Positions 35,785 through 44,683 of a DNA stretch of 59,840 bases are shown piece by piece. The first letter of the stretch is position 1; each line of letters begins with the position of its first letter. The stretch lies in the NCBI GenBank assembly GCA_028874905.1, contig JAPPGZ010000098.1:37143-96982 (forward strand). Reading direction: 5' to 3'. The position numbers were made by a program, and so were the translations under genes. A model generated the notes under the pieces. The model worked only from the letters and a program-made list of their open reading frames with translations, searched no databases and was not told the origin of the DNA. The stretch is from Gemmatimonadota bacterium. GTDB taxonomy: Bacteria > Gemmatimonadota > Gemmatimonadetes > Longimicrobiales > Gaopeijiaceae.

Positions 35785-38159
35785 ATCTCGTCCAGTCCGG
35801 CCTGGCCCACCAGCACCTCACGCGGCTTCGACCCGTCCGGAGGCCCCAGGACGCCGGCGTCGTGGAGCTGGTCGACGATCCGGGCCGCCCTCCCATACCC
35901 GATCCGCAACCGCCGTTGCAACAGCGAGGTCGACCCGGCTCCCTGCTGAATGCACGCACCCGCAGCCTCCCGGAAGAGCGGGTCCCAATCGCCACGAATG
36001 GTTCCGTCGCCAGCGTCGTCCTCGGCCTCGGCGTCCCTGACGGCCTCCAGTATGTCGGCCTCGTCGCTCCTTACGCGGGCCTTCAGCGCTTCCAGTGTGT
36101 CGGCCTGTTCGCGGTACCACCCCATCAGCGCTTCTGTCTCTCCGGTGGAGATGAACGCGCCTTGCATCCGAACGGGCTCGCTCTTGGCCGGGGGCAGGAA
36201 CAGCATGTCACCCGAACCCAGGAGCGAGTCCGCGCCGTTCTGGTCGAGGATCGTTCTGGAGTCCGTCTTGGAGGCGACCCGGAAGGCGATCCGACAGGGG
36301 AAGTTGGCCTTGATCAGGCCGGTGATCACGTTCACGCTCGGGCGCTGGGTGGCGACGAGGAGATGGATGCCGATCGCCCGGGCCTTCTGCGCGAGTTGCG
36401 TCAAAGGCTTCTCGACCTCTGCCTGGACGGTCATCATGAGATCCGCCAGCTCGTCCACGACCACGACGATCCAGGGGAGCGGCCCGCCTTTGTAGATCCA
36501 GCTGTCCTCTTCCTCTTCCGGGCCGTCCGGCACCGCCAAACGCATCGTTGAGCCCCCCTCAAGGCGCTCGTTGAACTCCTGCAGCGACCGGACCCCGTTG
36601 GCGCTGAGCAAGCCGTAACGGCGGTCCATCTCGAGCACGGCCCACTTCAGCGCGCCCGCAGCGTCGCGTGGGTCGGTCACGACCGGATGGCGCAGGTGCG
36701 GAAGGTCGGCGTAGGCGGAAAGCTCGACCATCTTGGGGTCGATAAGGAGGAACCGCAGCCGGTCGGGACCGTGTCTGTAGACAAGACTGGTAATGATCGT
36801 ATTCAGGCAGACGGACTTGCCCGAACCCGTGGCACCGGCGATGAGCGCGTGGGGCATCCCGGCCAGGTCCGCGACAAGCGGATTGCCCGTGAGATCCTTC
36901 CCGAGCGCGAGCGGCAGCAGCCCGCGCGACCGGGCGAACACCGGCGCGTCCAGGATCTCGCGCAGACGAACCATCTCGGGCTGCGGGTTCGGGATCTCGA
37001 CGCCGACCGCGCCCTTCCCTGGTATCGGGGCGACGATCCTCACGGTCCTCGCCTTCATCGCCAGGGCCAGATCTGCGTCCAGATTGGCGATCCGGTTGAC
37101 CTTGATCCCGGGAGCCGGAACGACCTCGTACTGGGTCACCGCCGGACCGGTGGTGCGCCCCGTGATCCTGCTCTTGATGTTGAAGGTCTCCAGCGTCCGG
37201 GTCAGCACCTCGGCGAGGCCGTCAAGCTCACGCTCCATGCCGAGACGGCTCTCATGGCGAGGGGCGGTGAGGAGTTCCAGGCCCGGCAGCGGGTAGTCCA
37301 CCGACGGCAACTCGTCGTCCCGCAGAAGATCGGGTCCTTCGGACTGCGCCCCCGAGACGGCCGGCTGCGCAACCTCGACCTCGGGCTCCGCCGCGGCCCC
37401 CGCCACGGCTTCCGGCCCTTCCACCGCCGGCGCGTCCGCCAAACCGGCGCGGTCTTGCGCGGCCCGCTCGGCGCGCCTTGCCTGGCGCCGCTCCCTGCCG
37501 CGGATCCGCCACCTGCCTCCGGCGGCGGCCAGCGCGCGAACGCCTCGGTTCGTGCCGCGGTACGTTTTGGCCACGGCCGCCGCCGGCGGGGCCAACGGGT
37601 TGAACCGGAACGCGGCAAGCGATGTCGCAACGACGGCACCGCCCACCAGAACCCACGCCCCCAACCAGCCAACGGTGTCGCGCAACGGCCCGCCAAGCGC
37701 CGTCCCGACGAACCCGCTCGCCACGTCTCCCGCGCCAGCCAGGAAGGCGGACAAGGGAACCAGAACCAGCAGGGATGCGGTCAGGATCCAGAGGCTCTTG
37801 CGGCCAGACGTCGACCCCCAGGCACCGATCGAGGCCGCAGCCGCCACGAGAGCCAGCGGCACCACCCCGCATCCCACGCCGAGCGCCGCCAGAAGGCGCT
37901 GGTCGACCATGTCGCCAACCACGCCCATCGGGTTGCCCGAGCGAAACACGCCGGCGACGCGTTCGCCCAGCCACTCCACCGGGAAGATGGCCGCGGCGAC
38001 AAGAAAAGCGAGGACCGCCGTCATCCCGGCCAGGGCACGGCGCTGCCGCATTCGCTCGGCCGCCGTGGCCTTTCGCGGCGCCGGCCGCCTCTTCCTGGCG
38101 GACCGCTTTCGCGTGGCTACGCGCTTCGCCGTCCTGCCTGCGCCGCGGGATCCGGGCAC
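35772..38159 (-). CDS. ftsK: DNA translocase FtsK
   Basis: 795 aa from a GTG at 38159, six bases after the comB stop. Four hydrophobic helices occupy residues about 35-190. A variable acidic/Ala-rich linker leads to the motor: Walker A GATGSGKS, then FLLIDPKMVELSAYADLPHLRHPVVTDP. The C-terminal gamma domain (STSLLQRRLRIGYGRAARIVDQL) reads KOPS-like DNA sites. FtsK pumps the chromosome termini into daughter cells. The frame stays open to 38459, but that part lies in comB and is low complexity. Confidence 0.94.
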   Translation of the reverse strand: MPGSRGAGRTAKRVATRKRSARKRRPAPRKATAAERMRQRRALAGMTAVLAFLVAAAIFPVEWLGERVAGVFRSGNPMGVVGDMVDQRLLAALGVGCGVVPLALVAAAASIGAWGSTSGRKSLWILTASLLVLVPLSAFLAGAGDVASGFVGTALGGPLRDTVGWLGAWVLVGGAVVATSLAAFRFNPLAPPAAAVAKTYRGTNRGVRALAAAGGRWRIRGRERRQARRAERAAQDRAGLADAPAVEGPEAVAGAAAEPEVEVAQPAVSGAQSEGPDLLRDDELPSVDYPLPGLELLTAPRHESRLGMERELDGLAEVLTRTLETFNIKSRITGRTTGPAVTQYEVVPAPGIKVNRIANLDADLALAMKARTVRIVAPIPGKGAVGVEIPNPQPEMVRLREILDAPVFARSRGLLPLALGKDLTGNPLVADLAGMPHALIAGATGSGKSVCLNTIITSLVYRHGPDRLRFLLIDPKMVELSAYADLPHLRHPVVTDPRDAAGALKWAVLEMDRRYGLLSANGVRSLQEFNERLEGGSTMRLAVPDGPEEEEDSWIYKGGPLPWIVVVVDELADLMMTVQAEVEKPLTQLAQKARAIGIHLLVATQRPSVNVITGLIKANFPCRIAFRVASKTDSRTILDQNGADSLLGSGDMLFLPPAKSEPVRMQGAFISTGETEALMGWYREQADTLEALKARVRSDEADILEAVRDAEAEDDAGDGTIRGDWDPLFREAAGACIQQGAGSTSLLQRRLRIGYGRAARIVDQLHDAGVLGPPDGSKPREVLVGQAGLDEICPS

Positions 38160-38164
38160 GACGC

Positions 38165-38884
38165 TCAGCCGCGCGGGGCCGTAATCACGCCATCGTACAT
38201 CATGGGTACAATCTGATGCCTGTCGGCCCTGGCGCACAGTGCCAGGTCGGAGCCGAGACCCGCGTCCACGAGCGCTTGGCCCGCCGCCGTCCCCGCCAGC
38301 ATGTCCCCCGTCACCGGATGGATCCCGGCCAGATCGGCCGCCGCGGCCGCCCCGTCGTTCAGGCGTGCCGACCCGTGCGCGCGGTCGCACAATCCACGAA
38401 CGATGATCCCCGCGCACACGGTGTCGTCCAGCGAAAATCGCCCCTCCTTGCCCGCGCACACCACCACGACCGATCCGTCGTCCGGCAGTGCGGCCACGAC
38501 CGCGCTCTGGTTATGGAACGACGCCGTGAAGACCTGGTCGGCGGCGGCCGCGGCGGCGAACGCGCGGGTGCCGTTCGTGGTGGTCATCACGAGCCGCTTC
38601 CCGGTAACGGCGGCCCGCGAGAACTCGGCGGGCGAGTTGCCCAGGTCGAAGCCGTCGATGCGGAGTCCCCGGCGCTCGCCGCACAACAGCGTGTCCGCTC
38701 CCAGGGAGGCGCGCAGTTTGAACGCCTCCTCGACCGAAACCACGGGATGGACGGCCCGAGCGCCGTTCGCGACCGCCTCTACGATGCACGAGGTCGCGCG
38801 GACGACATCGATGACGACCGCCGCCGCTCCTGCCAGTTCGCCCCGGTCGACCTTATCGGGCGCAAAACGGACGCTGATCCGCAT
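38165..38884 (-). CDS. comB: 2-phosphosulfolactate phosphatase (ComB)
   Basis: 239 aa. Family signatures are present: AAVVIDVVRATS, CGERRGLRIDGFDLGNSPAEF, TTTNGTRAF and VVVCAGKEGRFSLDDTVCAG. ComB dephosphorylates 2-phosphosulfolactate in the coenzyme M pathway of methanogens; homologues are widespread in bacteria, where sulfolactate production or another phosphatase role is possible. No other coenzyme M gene is in the window. It sits eight bases before accC and six after... the ftsK start, within the housekeeping operon. Confidence 0.9.
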   Translation of the reverse strand: MRISVRFAPDKVDRGELAGAAAVVIDVVRATSCIVEAVANGARAVHPVVSVEEAFKLRASLGADTLLCGERRGLRIDGFDLGNSPAEFSRAAVTGKRLVMTTTNGTRAFAAAAAADQVFTASFHNQSAVVAALPDDGSVVVVCAGKEGRFSLDDTVCAGIIVRGLCDRAHGSARLNDGAAAAADLAGIHPVTGDMLAGTAAGQALVDAGLGSDLALCARADRHQIVPMMYDGVITAPRG

Positions 38885-38892
38885 GCGGCTGC

Positions 38893-40248
38893 TCAGGGCG
38901 CGGCGTTGCCGCCCATGAATCGCTCCACGAAGCTCGTGTCGGCGCCGCCGGCCCGGAACGTCTCGTCGCGCGTGATTCGAGACAGGTATTCGATCGTCGT
39001 GGGTATCCCCTCGATGATAAAGGACTCCAGCGCCTCCCGGCCCCGCACGACCGCCTCTTCACGTGTCTTGCCCGACACGATCAGCTTTGCGATCAGGGAG
39101 TCGTAGAACGGCGGCACACGGTAGCCCGAGTAGACATGCGTATCGATGCGCACGCCCGGACCGCCCGGCTGATGGAAGGTCGTGATGGTGCCGGGAGCGG
39201 GGGCGAACCCGCGGTCGGGATCCTCGGCGTTGATCCGGAACTCGATGGCGTGGCCGTGTTGCGGGATCTCCCCCTCGGGGAAGGACAGGGGTTCGCCGGC
39301 CGCGACCCTGATCTGCTCCTTGACGAGATCCAGGCCCGTCGTGACCTCGGTAACCGTGTGCTCCACCTGGATGCGCGTATTCATCTCGATGAAGAAGAAT
39401 TCGCCGGACGGATCCAGGAGGAATTCCACGGTTCCGGAACCCACGTATTCGATCGCGCGAGCCGCCGCCACCGCGGCCTCGCCCATTCGGTGCCTAAGCT
39501 CCGGGGTCAGCCCGGGCGAGGGGGCTTCTTCCACCAGCTTCTGGTGACGGCGCTGGATCGAACAGTCGCGGTCACCGACGTGCACCACTCGCCCGTGCCG
39601 GTCTCCGAACACCTGGAACTCAATGTGCCGCGGCCGTACGATGCAGCGTTCGAGATAGACGCCGTCTTCACCAAAGGCCGCCGCGGCCTCGGCCTGCGCC
39701 GCATTGAAATGCCGGCGGAAATCCGTCTCGTCGCTCGCGACGCGCATTCCCTTCCCACCGCCGCCCGCAGCCGCCTTGATCATCACCGGAAACCCGATGT
39801 CGCGCGCCAGCGACAGGGCTTCGTCCTCGTCGCGGACGATTCCGTCCGACCCCGGCACGACCGGCACCCCGGCCGCACGCATCGTCTCGCGGGCCACGGC
39901 CTTGTCGCCCATCGACCGGATCTGTTCCGGCGTCGGCCCCACGAAGACAAGGTCCGAGCGCTGGCAGATCTCCGCGAACTCGGCGTTTTCCGCCAGGAAG
40001 CCGTACCCCGGATGCACGGCTTCCGCTCCCGTGATCTCCGCTGCGGCGACAATGCGCGACACCTTGAGGTACGACTCGGTGGCCTGGGCCGGGCCGATGC
40101 ACACGGCCTCGTCGGCGAACCGTACATGCAGGGACTCGCGATCAGCCTCCGAGTATACTGCAACCGTCGCGATGTCCAGTTCGCGGCACGCACGCACGAT
40201 GCGAAGGGCGATCTCGCCCCGATTCGCGATGAGAAGCCTGGAAAACAT
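38893..40248 (-). CDS. accC: Biotin carboxylase subunit of acetyl-CoA carboxylase
   Basis: 451 aa, close to the usual 449. It starts MFSRLLIANRGEIALRIVRACRELDI. The ATP-grasp core shows AAAGGGGKGMR (glycine-rich loop), then HIEFQVFGDRHG, RDCSIQRRHQK and FFIEMNTRIQVEHTVTE. It carboxylates the biotin of AccB, the first step of fatty-acid synthesis. The ATG at 40248 agrees with the family start; it follows accB by 19 bp. Confidence 0.96.
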   Translation of the reverse strand: MFSRLLIANRGEIALRIVRACRELDIATVAVYSEADRESLHVRFADEAVCIGPAQATESYLKVSRIVAAAEITGAEAVHPGYGFLAENAEFAEICQRSDLVFVGPTPEQIRSMGDKAVARETMRAAGVPVVPGSDGIVRDEDEALSLARDIGFPVMIKAAAGGGGKGMRVASDETDFRRHFNAAQAEAAAAFGEDGVYLERCIVRPRHIEFQVFGDRHGRVVHVGDRDCSIQRRHQKLVEEAPSPGLTPELRHRMGEAAVAAARAIEYVGSGTVEFLLDPSGEFFFIEMNTRIQVEHTVTEVTTGLDLVKEQIRVAAGEPLSFPEGEIPQHGHAIEFRINAEDPDRGFAPAPGTITTFHQPGGPGVRIDTHVYSGYRVPPFYDSLIAKLIVSGKTREEAVVRGREALESFIIEGIPTTIEYLSRITRDETFRAGGADTSFVERFMGGNAAP

Positions 40249-40267
40249 GCCCGCGCGGTGTGCCCGG

Positions 40268-40762
40268 TCAGGCGGGGTCCACGCGGAACAGAACCTGTCC
40301 GAAGTCGACGGGCTCGGCGTTCTCGACGCAGATCTCCACGATTCGACCGGCAACCTCGCACTCGAGTTCGTTCATCAGCTTCATCGCCTCGATGACGCAC
40401 AGCACGTCGCCGGCGGCGACCGCGCCTCCCACCTCCACATACGGATCCGCCTCGGGAGACGGCGCCCTGTAGAAGGTTCCCACCATCGGCGATGTAATAT
40501 CCACCAGATCGGCCGACGCTGCTTCGGCAAAGGCCTGCTCGGGGGCCGGCGAGCCGGCCGAAGGCGCAGAGGAGACCGTCGACGGCGGAGGCGAAGAGTT
40601 GTCCGCCGCGGGGCGAACCGGCGCAGCCTCGGTGATCACGGCCCCACCGCCCGGCGACTTGGAAAGCCGGATCCGTGTGCCGCCACGTCTGAGTTCGAGG
40701 TTGTCCAGCGATGACTCGTCGAGCATCCGGATCAGGGCCTGCACAAACTCGATGTCTATCAT
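40268..40762 (-). CDS. accB: Biotin carboxyl carrier protein
   Basis: 164 aa. The C-terminal biotinyl domain carries EAMKLMNE with the biotinylated K128. A Pro/Ala/Ser-rich hinge (residues about 40-85) links it to a short N-terminal helix MIDIEFVQALIRMLDE. It is the mobile carrier for AccC and the carboxyltransferase. The start overlaps the efp stop by 4 bp. Confidence 0.96.
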   Translation of the reverse strand: MIDIEFVQALIRMLDESSLDNLELRRGGTRIRLSKSPGGGAVITEAAPVRPAADNSSPPPSTVSSAPSAGSPAPEQAFAEAASADLVDITSPMVGTFYRAPSPEADPYVEVGGAVAAGDVLCVIEAMKLMNELECEVAGRIVEICVENAEPVDFGQVLFRVDPA

Positions 40763-41325
40763 CCGCTCACCCGGGTAAGGTACTTGTCCTCGCGCCGGTC
40801 AATCCTCAGCACGTCGCCCACGTCGACGAACAGCGGGACCTGCACGACCGCACCGGTCTCGAGCGTCGCGGGCTTGGTCGCACCCTGGGCGGTATCGCCC
40901 TTGTGCCCGGGATCCGTATCCGTGACCGCCAGCTCGACGAATGCGGGCAACTCGACCGAAATCACGTTGCCGTCGTGGACCAGCCCCTCGCATTCCATGT
41001 TCTCCTTCAGGTATTTCAGCTGGCCTTCGCCTAGCATGTCCCCACCGATGGGGATCATGTCGTAGGTCTCCTGGTCCATGAAATGATACAGGTCGCCGTC
41101 CGTGTAGGAATAGTTGACCGGACGTCGTTCCAGCCTGACGCTGTTTACCCTCTCTCCCGCCCGATAGGTCTTGTCCACCACGGCACCGGACAGGACGTTC
41201 TTAAGCTTGGTACGCACGAAGGCGCCGCCCTTTCCGGGCTTCACATGCTGGAAGTACGTGATTGTCCAGAGAGCGCCGTCGATATCCAGCACCATTCCGT
41301 TGCGGAAGTCAGCGGTGCTTGCCAT
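40759..41325 (-). CDS. efp: Elongation factor P
   Basis: 188 aa. The loop HVKPGKGGAFVR places K32 at the tip that enters the peptidyl-transferase centre and is often modified. LKYLKENMECEGLVHDGNVISVELP and the KGDTAQGATKPATLETG signature complete the three-domain protein. It relieves ribosome stalling at polyproline; the Pro-rich TonB/TolA-like and Pal proteins in this window would need it. The order aroQ-efp-accB-accC is a widely conserved arrangement. Confidence 0.97.
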   Translation of the reverse strand: MASTADFRNGMVLDIDGALWTITYFQHVKPGKGGAFVRTKLKNVLSGAVVDKTYRAGERVNSVRLERRPVNYSYTDGDLYHFMDQETYDMIPIGGDMLGEGQLKYLKENMECEGLVHDGNVISVELPAFVELAVTDTDPGHKGDTAQGATKPATLETGAVVQVPLFVDVGDVLRIDRREDKYLTRVSG

Positions 41326-41391
41326 GCGGTCCTTGCAACCTCCTGATTCGTGGGATCTGATTCCGCCGCTGCGGTCGTTCTCCGCCGGGAA

Positions 41392-41838
41392 TCACTGGTG
41401 TCGCTGCCGCAGCAGGTGGCTGTGCAGGCAACGTAGCCCCGAAAGATAGCTGTCGACCCCGAAACCGGCGACCATCCCCACCGCTGCGGGCGTGATCATG
41501 GAGTGTCTCCGAAAGGGTTCCCGACTCGCCGGATTGCTCAGATGCACTTCGACGAAGGGCCTGGAAATGCCAAGCAGTCCGTCGAGCAGCGCGACCGAGG
41601 TGTGTCCGAGCCCCGCCGGATTGATGACCACCCCGTCGGCGCGCTCGCGAACATCGGCGAGGAAATCGAGGATCCGACCCTCACTGTTGGACTGGAATGC
41701 CTCGATCTCTACGTCCAGCGCCTCGGCCAGAGCGGCGAGTTCCCGGTTGACATCCTCCAGGGTAGCCGTACCGTAGACCTCGGGCTCCCTGGTCCCGAGC
41801 AGGTTCAGGTTGGGGCCGTGGACTACGGCGATTCTCAC
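41392..41838 (-). CDS. aroQ: Type II 3-dehydroquinate dehydratase
   Basis: 148 aa. IAVVHGPNLNLLGTREPEVYG holds the catalytic R17 and Y22; QSNSEGRILDFL, INPAGLGHTSVALLD and VEVHLSNPASREPFR contain the rest of the active site. The enzyme dehydrates 3-dehydroquinate in the shikimate pathway. It is the first gene of the leftward housekeeping operon, about 60 nt after a strong promoter candidate. Confidence 0.96.
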   Translation of the reverse strand: MRIAVVHGPNLNLLGTREPEVYGTATLEDVNRELAALAEALDVEIEAFQSNSEGRILDFLADVRERADGVVINPAGLGHTSVALLDGLLGISRPFVEVHLSNPASREPFRRHSMITPAAVGMVAGFGVDSYLSGLRCLHSHLLRQRHQ

Positions 41839-41904
41839 GGTCGGTCCTTTCCGGCGGCATCTGCGTTTCGGTCACGGACCTCGCGTCCGGGCAGTCCGGG
41901 CCGA

Positions 41905-41934
41905 AAAATATGTTTACCGCGCCGACAGTGTCAA
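41905..41934 (-). promoter_or_regulatory. Candidate sigma70 promoter for the aroQ-efp-accBC operon
   Basis: On the minus strand the consensus -35 TTGACA (41934-41929) and TATTTT (41910-41905) are 18 bp apart. Transcription would start near 41898, about 60 nt before aroQ. This is one of the closest matches to consensus in the window. Confidence 0.65.
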
Positions 41935-42056
41935 CGCGGCCACCGCGCACACAGCCAGGGCGCACGCGCAAGCGGACGCTGGTGCAGCGAATGCACGAAT
42001 GCAGCGGGGTTTCTGCGGCGGGCCGCACTGCGTTAGCTTCTCCGTGGGAATCGGAG

Positions 42057-42084
42057 CGCCCGGCTGCACGATTGCGGCCGGGCG
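42057..42084. other. GC-rich hairpin ahead of the PpiD-like gene
   Basis: CGCCCGGC (42057-42064) and GCCGGGCG (42077-42084) form an 8-bp perfect stem with a 12-nt loop, followed by TTTC. It lies 22 bp before the ribosome binding site of the PpiD-like gene. It could be a leader structure or weak attenuator. The rest of 41839-42124 shows only the divergent aroQ promoter and no small ORF with good support. Confidence 0.45.
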
Positions 42085-42124
42085 TTTCGACCCGTCCTGG
42101 CCGATCAAGGAGGTGGCTTCCGCC

Positions 42125-43966
42125 ATGATGCAGGAACTTCGCAAAAGTACAAAATGGATCATGATCCTCGTGGCGCTCGCCTTCGGGGGGCTCATGTTCT
42201 TCGAATGGGGCATGGACATCACCGGGCAGACCGCCGGATCGTTCGGCGAGATCGGACGCGTAAACGGGACACCGGTCGTCTACGAGCAGTACATGGCGTC
42301 GTATCGCAACCTGTACGACCAGGCCCAGGCGATGCAGGAAGAACCGATCACGACCGTCCAGAACACGCGAATCGAGGACCAGGCGTGGGACGAAGTCGTC
42401 AACACGATCCTGGTCCAGCAGGAACTGGAGCGGAGAGGAATCGTCGTATCGGACGAAGAGGTCCTGAACGCCGCGCGCTTCAGCCCACCACCCGACCTGG
42501 TTGGCAACCCGGCGTTCATGACGGACGGCGAGTTCGACATTACGAAGTACCAGCAGTTCATCTCCACGGCGGAACGCGTGGTGCTACTGCAGCTGGAAGC
42601 CTACTATCGGGACGTGATTCCGCGTGGGAAGCTGTTGCGCCAGGTGGGATCGGGGATCTACGTCTCCGACGCCGAACTATGGACCGCCTACAGGGACAGC
42701 AACGAGAGAGCCAGCGTCCGCTACGTCGCCTTTGAGCCTCTCACGCGCGTTTCTGACGACCAGATCGAGATCACTCCGCGGGAAATCAGCGATTACTACC
42801 GCGACAACCTGGAGGAGTTTTCCGTCCCCGCCAGCGCCAGCGTGGTATCGGTTGCCTTCACCAAGGCACCGACGTCCGAGGACACACTGGCGGTGGAGAA
42901 CAGAGCTCTGGAGCTGCGACAGGAAATCCTGGATGGCGCCGACTTCGCTGAAACGGCCCAGGCGGAGTCCTCCGACGCGGTTTCGGCCGCCGATGGAGGC
43001 AGCCTGGGCGTCTTTGCCAAGGGGCGCATGGCGGCGCCATTCGATTCGGCGGTGTTTGCGACGCGCCTCAACCGCATCACCGAGCCTGTCCGGACCAACT
43101 TCGGCGTCCACCTCATCGAGGTGACCGAGCGGTGGGGACAGGATTCCGCGGCGGCCCGTCACATCCTGCTCCCCTTCGAACGCACGGACGAATCGGAGAT
43201 CGACCTGCTTGCGCTGGCCGACTCGCTCGAGGAACTCGGCGAGTCGATGACGCTGACGGACGCGGCGGCACTTGTCGGGCTCGAGGCCGACACGCTCGAC
43301 ATGATCGAGACGCGCCCGATCGTCCCGGGGGCGGGTGATGTGGAGGAAGGGGGCGAATGGGTCTTCGATCCCGAGGAGACATCGGTCGGCGACGTCAGCC
43401 CGGTCTTCGAGAACAGGTCGTCCTTCTACGCCCTCGAACTCGTCTCGCTCGACCCCGCGCGCTACCTCACCGAGGAGGAGGCCGAGACCGCGATACGCGG
43501 CAACATCGGTACGCGCAAGAAGATCGATGTCGCGCTGGACGAGGCCCGGGCGCTGGTCGGTGAGGTCAGGCAGGGTCGCTCACTGGAGGAAGTCGCCCGT
43601 GAGCTCGGACTGGAAGTGCGGGACGCGGGGCCGTTCGCGCGCGACGAATTCGTTTCGGGGCTCGGCCGCCATAACGCGGCGGTCGGCACGGCCTTCGGTC
43701 TGGAGATCGGAGAGGTGTCGGATGCGGTACGCGCGAACGCGAACGCTTTTGTGATCGAACGGACGGGCGCCGAGCCCGCCGACAGTACGGCGTGGCTGGG
43801 CCAACTCGATTTTCAGCGGGCGCAAGCGGTCGCCATGATGCGACAGCAACGGCTCAATCAGTGGATCGACGCGCTCCGCGAGTCAGCCGACATTGTCGAC
43901 CGCCGTGAGCAGGTGCTCAACCCGCCGGAGGACCAGCCGCTGTCGCAACTGCCGCCGGTATTCTAG
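42125..43966 (+). CDS. ppiD: PpiD-like peptidyl-prolyl isomerase / periplasmic chaperone
   Basis: 613 aa from the ATG at 42125, with AAGGAGGTG at 42107-42115. One N-terminal membrane helix (IMILVALAFGGLMFFEW) anchors it, as in PpiD. The SurA_N-like helical domain spans residues about 40-240. A parvulin domain follows (ASVVSVAFTKAP ... AETAQAESSDAVSAADGGSLGVFAKGRM ... NFGVHLIEVTERW) and a second, degenerate one comes later. It folds outer-membrane and exported proteins. It is alone on its strand and convergent with tatA. Confidence 0.88.
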   Translation: MMQELRKSTKWIMILVALAFGGLMFFEWGMDITGQTAGSFGEIGRVNGTPVVYEQYMASYRNLYDQAQAMQEEPITTVQNTRIEDQAWDEVVNTILVQQELERRGIVVSDEEVLNAARFSPPPDLVGNPAFMTDGEFDITKYQQFISTAERVVLLQLEAYYRDVIPRGKLLRQVGSGIYVSDAELWTAYRDSNERASVRYVAFEPLTRVSDDQIEITPREISDYYRDNLEEFSVPASASVVSVAFTKAPTSEDTLAVENRALELRQEILDGADFAETAQAESSDAVSAADGGSLGVFAKGRMAAPFDSAVFATRLNRITEPVRTNFGVHLIEVTERWGQDSAAARHILLPFERTDESEIDLLALADSLEELGESMTLTDAAALVGLEADTLDMIETRPIVPGAGDVEEGGEWVFDPEETSVGDVSPVFENRSSFYALELVSLDPARYLTEEEAETAIRGNIGTRKKIDVALDEARALVGEVRQGRSLEEVARELGLEVRDAGPFARDEFVSGLGRHNAAVGTAFGLEIGEVSDAVRANANAFVIERTGAEPADSTAWLGQLDFQRAQAVAMMRQQRLNQWIDALRESADIVDRREQVLNPPEDQPLSQLPPVF

Positions 43967-43997
43967 CGACGAGCGAAAGGGGCCGGCGCCAACCGGG

Positions 43998-44252
43998 TCA
44001 ATTCGTGGTGAGGCGGCGCGGCGCCCCCTCCTCCTGACCTTCTGCGACTCGAGCGCCCTTGGTCTCATCCTGCGGCGCCTTCAGTTCGCCCTCGACGCGG
44101 ACCGATGACTCTATCTCCCGCACCGAGGACTTGAACTCGCGGATTCCCTTGCCCAGGGAGGTCCCGATCTCCGGAAGCCGCTTCGCTCCGAACAGCAGCA
44201 GCACGACGAGGAAGATGACGATCGCCTCCCCCATGCCGAGTCCGAAAGGCAT
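43998..44252 (-). CDS. tatA: Twin-arginine translocase subunit TatA
   Basis: 84 aa from the ATG at 44252. A single helix MGEAIVIFLVVLLLFGAKRLPEIGTSLG includes the FG (21-22) and P27 hinge, followed by an amphipathic helix and a charged tail. TatA polymers form the export pore with TatC, whose gene is at 51031. No TatB is visible, so this protein may serve both roles. The stop is 31 bp from the convergent PpiD-like gene. Confidence 0.93.
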   Translation of the reverse strand: MPFGLGMGEAIVIFLVVLLLFGAKRLPEIGTSLGKGIREFKSSVREIESSVRVEGELKAPQDETKGARVAEGQEEGAPRRLTTN

Positions 44253-44398
44253 ATCCGCTATCTCCTTGTGTCCGAGACCCACCGCGGGGGCATTCCCCGG
44301 TTTCGGTCCGTCACTTGTTGGAACGACAACCTAACGGTTTTCGCGCGCCTCGCCAAAGAAAACCCGGAGGACATCACTACGCCCCGACAAGTGCGGAG

Positions 44399-44683
44399 CT
44401 ACATCCACCAGCGGACCACCACGGCCACGATCGCGATTCCGACAATGGTCAGCACGTTGAGGAAAAACGAAATCGGTCCGATGGTGATGGCCACCGCCAC
44501 CAGGTCTGCAGAAAACGGTCCAACGGACGCCTGCACCGAGCCCGTGAGGAACGCGCGCGCCGCACTATCCGGCAGAAAGGTCTCGGCCAGCTTCGTGAGG
44601 AGTCCCCCGAGAAACATGCCCAGCGCCAGTGTCCAGAACCCCCGCGTGATGCTGCGCTTGTAGTTGGGCTCCATCCCCGTCAC
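44399..44683 (-). CDS. DUF4321-like small membrane protein
   Basis: 94 aa from a GTG at 44683 that overlaps the upstream stop by 4 bp (GTGA); an ATG at 44674 is also possible. Two hydrophobic helices (TLALGMFLGGLLTKLAE and ISFFLNVLTIVGIAIVAVVV) flank a short hydrophilic loop. This pattern matches DUF4321 proteins, which have no known role. It is coupled to the polyprenyl synthetase gene. Confidence 0.7.
   Translation of the reverse strand: MTGMEPNYKRSITRGFWTLALGMFLGGLLTKLAETFLPDSAARAFLTGSVQASVGPFSADLVAVAITIGPISFFLNVLTIVGIAIVAVVVRWWM

Noticed and set aside
36687..38216. 509-codon plus-strand frame opposite ftsK
   Set aside because: A shadow frame in GC-rich DNA; ftsK on the other strand has all motifs.
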